Assembly (NCBI GenBank): GCA_948468385.1
Contig: CAOKHZ010000007.1
Coordinates: 92,127-156,126, forward strand
Reading direction: 5' to 3'
Length of the DNA: 64,000 bases
DNA from: an uncultured Faecalicatena sp.
Lineage (GTDB): Bacteria; Bacillota; Clostridia; Lachnospirales; Lachnospiraceae
In this document: positions 63,682-64,000 of the stretch, piece after piece
Layout of the letters: every line of letters starts with the position of its first letter
Position numbering within the stretch: position 1 is the stretch's first letter
Made by a program: the position numbers and the translations under genes
Notes under the pieces: model-generated
What the model saw: the letters and a program-made list of their open reading frames with translations, nothing else
The model's database searches: none
What the model was told of the DNA's origin: nothing

Positions 63682-64000
63682 ATGACAAAAAGAGCAAGAA
63701 AGCGATTTCGGGCGAAGTTGTTATCTGCACTGCTGACAGTGAGTATGTTGGTAAGCATGATGGGGATGTCTGTACTTGCAGATGATTTGACCGAAACAAC
63801 CAAGTCTGCAGAAATTACGGAAACGCTCGAAGAACCTGAAGTGGTTTCAGAAGACACGGAAACTCCAAAAGAGGCAGACTCGGCGGTGGAAGTTGCAGAG
63901 CCGTCCGAGGATGTGAATGTGGCGGAGATTCCGGAGGCAGAAGACGCAGAGCCGTCCGAGGATGTGAATGTGGCGGAGATTCCGGAGGCAGAAGACGCAG
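63682..64000 (+). CDS. N-terminal part of a secreted repeat-rich protein, cut by the window edge
   Basis: The frame starts at ATG 63682, 9 bp after AGGAGG (an ATG at 63673 is too close to it). It encodes a signal peptide (KRARKRFRAKLLSALLTVSM, then LVSMMGMSVLADD). An acidic, Thr/Glu-rich region and tandem repeats of a 17-residue unit (EPSEDVNVAEIPEAEDA) follow and continue out of the window. This resembles the stalk of a cell-wall-bound surface protein; the rest is not visible. Confidence 0.8.
   Translation, partial: MTKRARKRFRAKLLSALLTVSMLVSMMGMSVLADDLTETTKSAEITETLEEPEVVSEDTETPKEADSAVEVAEPSEDVNVAEIPEAEDAEPSEDVNVAEIPEAEDA
63895..63996 (+). repeat. 51-bp tandem repeat, two complete copies and a third starting
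   Basis: Identical copies at 63895-63945 and 63946-63996; the third begins at 63997. The unit is a multiple of three, so the protein frame is kept. Confidence 0.9.

Overview
The window is a stretch of a low-GC Bacillota chromosome, most likely Lachnospiraceae (Clostridia), and it contains the replication origin. The evidence is the gene order rpmH-rnpA-yidD-yidC-jag-mnmE-mnmG-rsmG-parA-parB-DUF4446-serS-DUF3881 on the minus strand, facing dnaA-dnaN-yaaA-recF-gyrB-gyrA on the plus strand. DnaA boxes lie on both sides of dnaA, and two parS sites sit next to parA. The DUF3881, DUF4446, DUF4317 and DUF4869 families and the T-box-controlled trp genes fit the same group.

Layout. 1-2.3 kb: a T-box leader with trpB and trpA. 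2.5-9 kb: a DUF4143 ATPase, tRNA-Val, and a run of minus-strand accessory genes (hydrolase, half-length DUF4317, phosphoesterase, AlkZ-related protein, YbaK-like deacylase), plus a fused remnant of two unrelated genes. 9.1-11.7 kb: a decayed island next to tRNA-Arg(CCT). It holds a Fic protein cut short by a stop codon, a collapsed two-component system, a broken AlbA_2 gene, and a second copy of the tRNA 3' end that looks like an attachment-site scar. 11.8-33.8 kb: the conserved origin region. 34-36.5 kb: a fused isomerase/aldo-keto reductase, then a DinJ-YafQ toxin-antitoxin pair whose toxin carries a nonsense codon.

36.5-51.8 kb is the most unusual section. An AraC regulator faces a CooC-like ATPase and a cysteine-rich ferredoxin. 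These are followed by a same-strand catabolic locus: MFS transporter, clan GH-D glycosidase, AllA-like cupin, class II aldolase, PfkB kinase, fucose-isomerase-like enzyme, aldose 1-epimerase, aldo-keto reductase and GH42-like glycosidase. Together these suggest glycoside uptake and cleavage, then isomerisation, phosphorylation and aldol cleavage of the released sugar. I could not assign the substrate. Within this locus a family of palindromic repeats of about 66 bp has entered the kinase reading frame without breaking it. The same repeat supplies the last codons of the epimerase gene.

51.8-57.8 kb: a second YbaK-like gene, an Rpn-type nuclease, a flavodoxin under a MarR regulator with a clear operator-promoter, a LysR regulator, an MNT/HI0074 nucleotidyltransferase pair, and a DUF4869 gene followed by a split ATPase. 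58-61.1 kb: metQ-metN-metI plus a free methionine-(R)-sulfoxide reductase, a methionine salvage operon. 61.2-64 kb: an XRE repressor facing a palindrome-containing promoter that drives a small protein, a BTAD regulator, another small protein and the start of a repeat-rich secreted protein that runs off the window.
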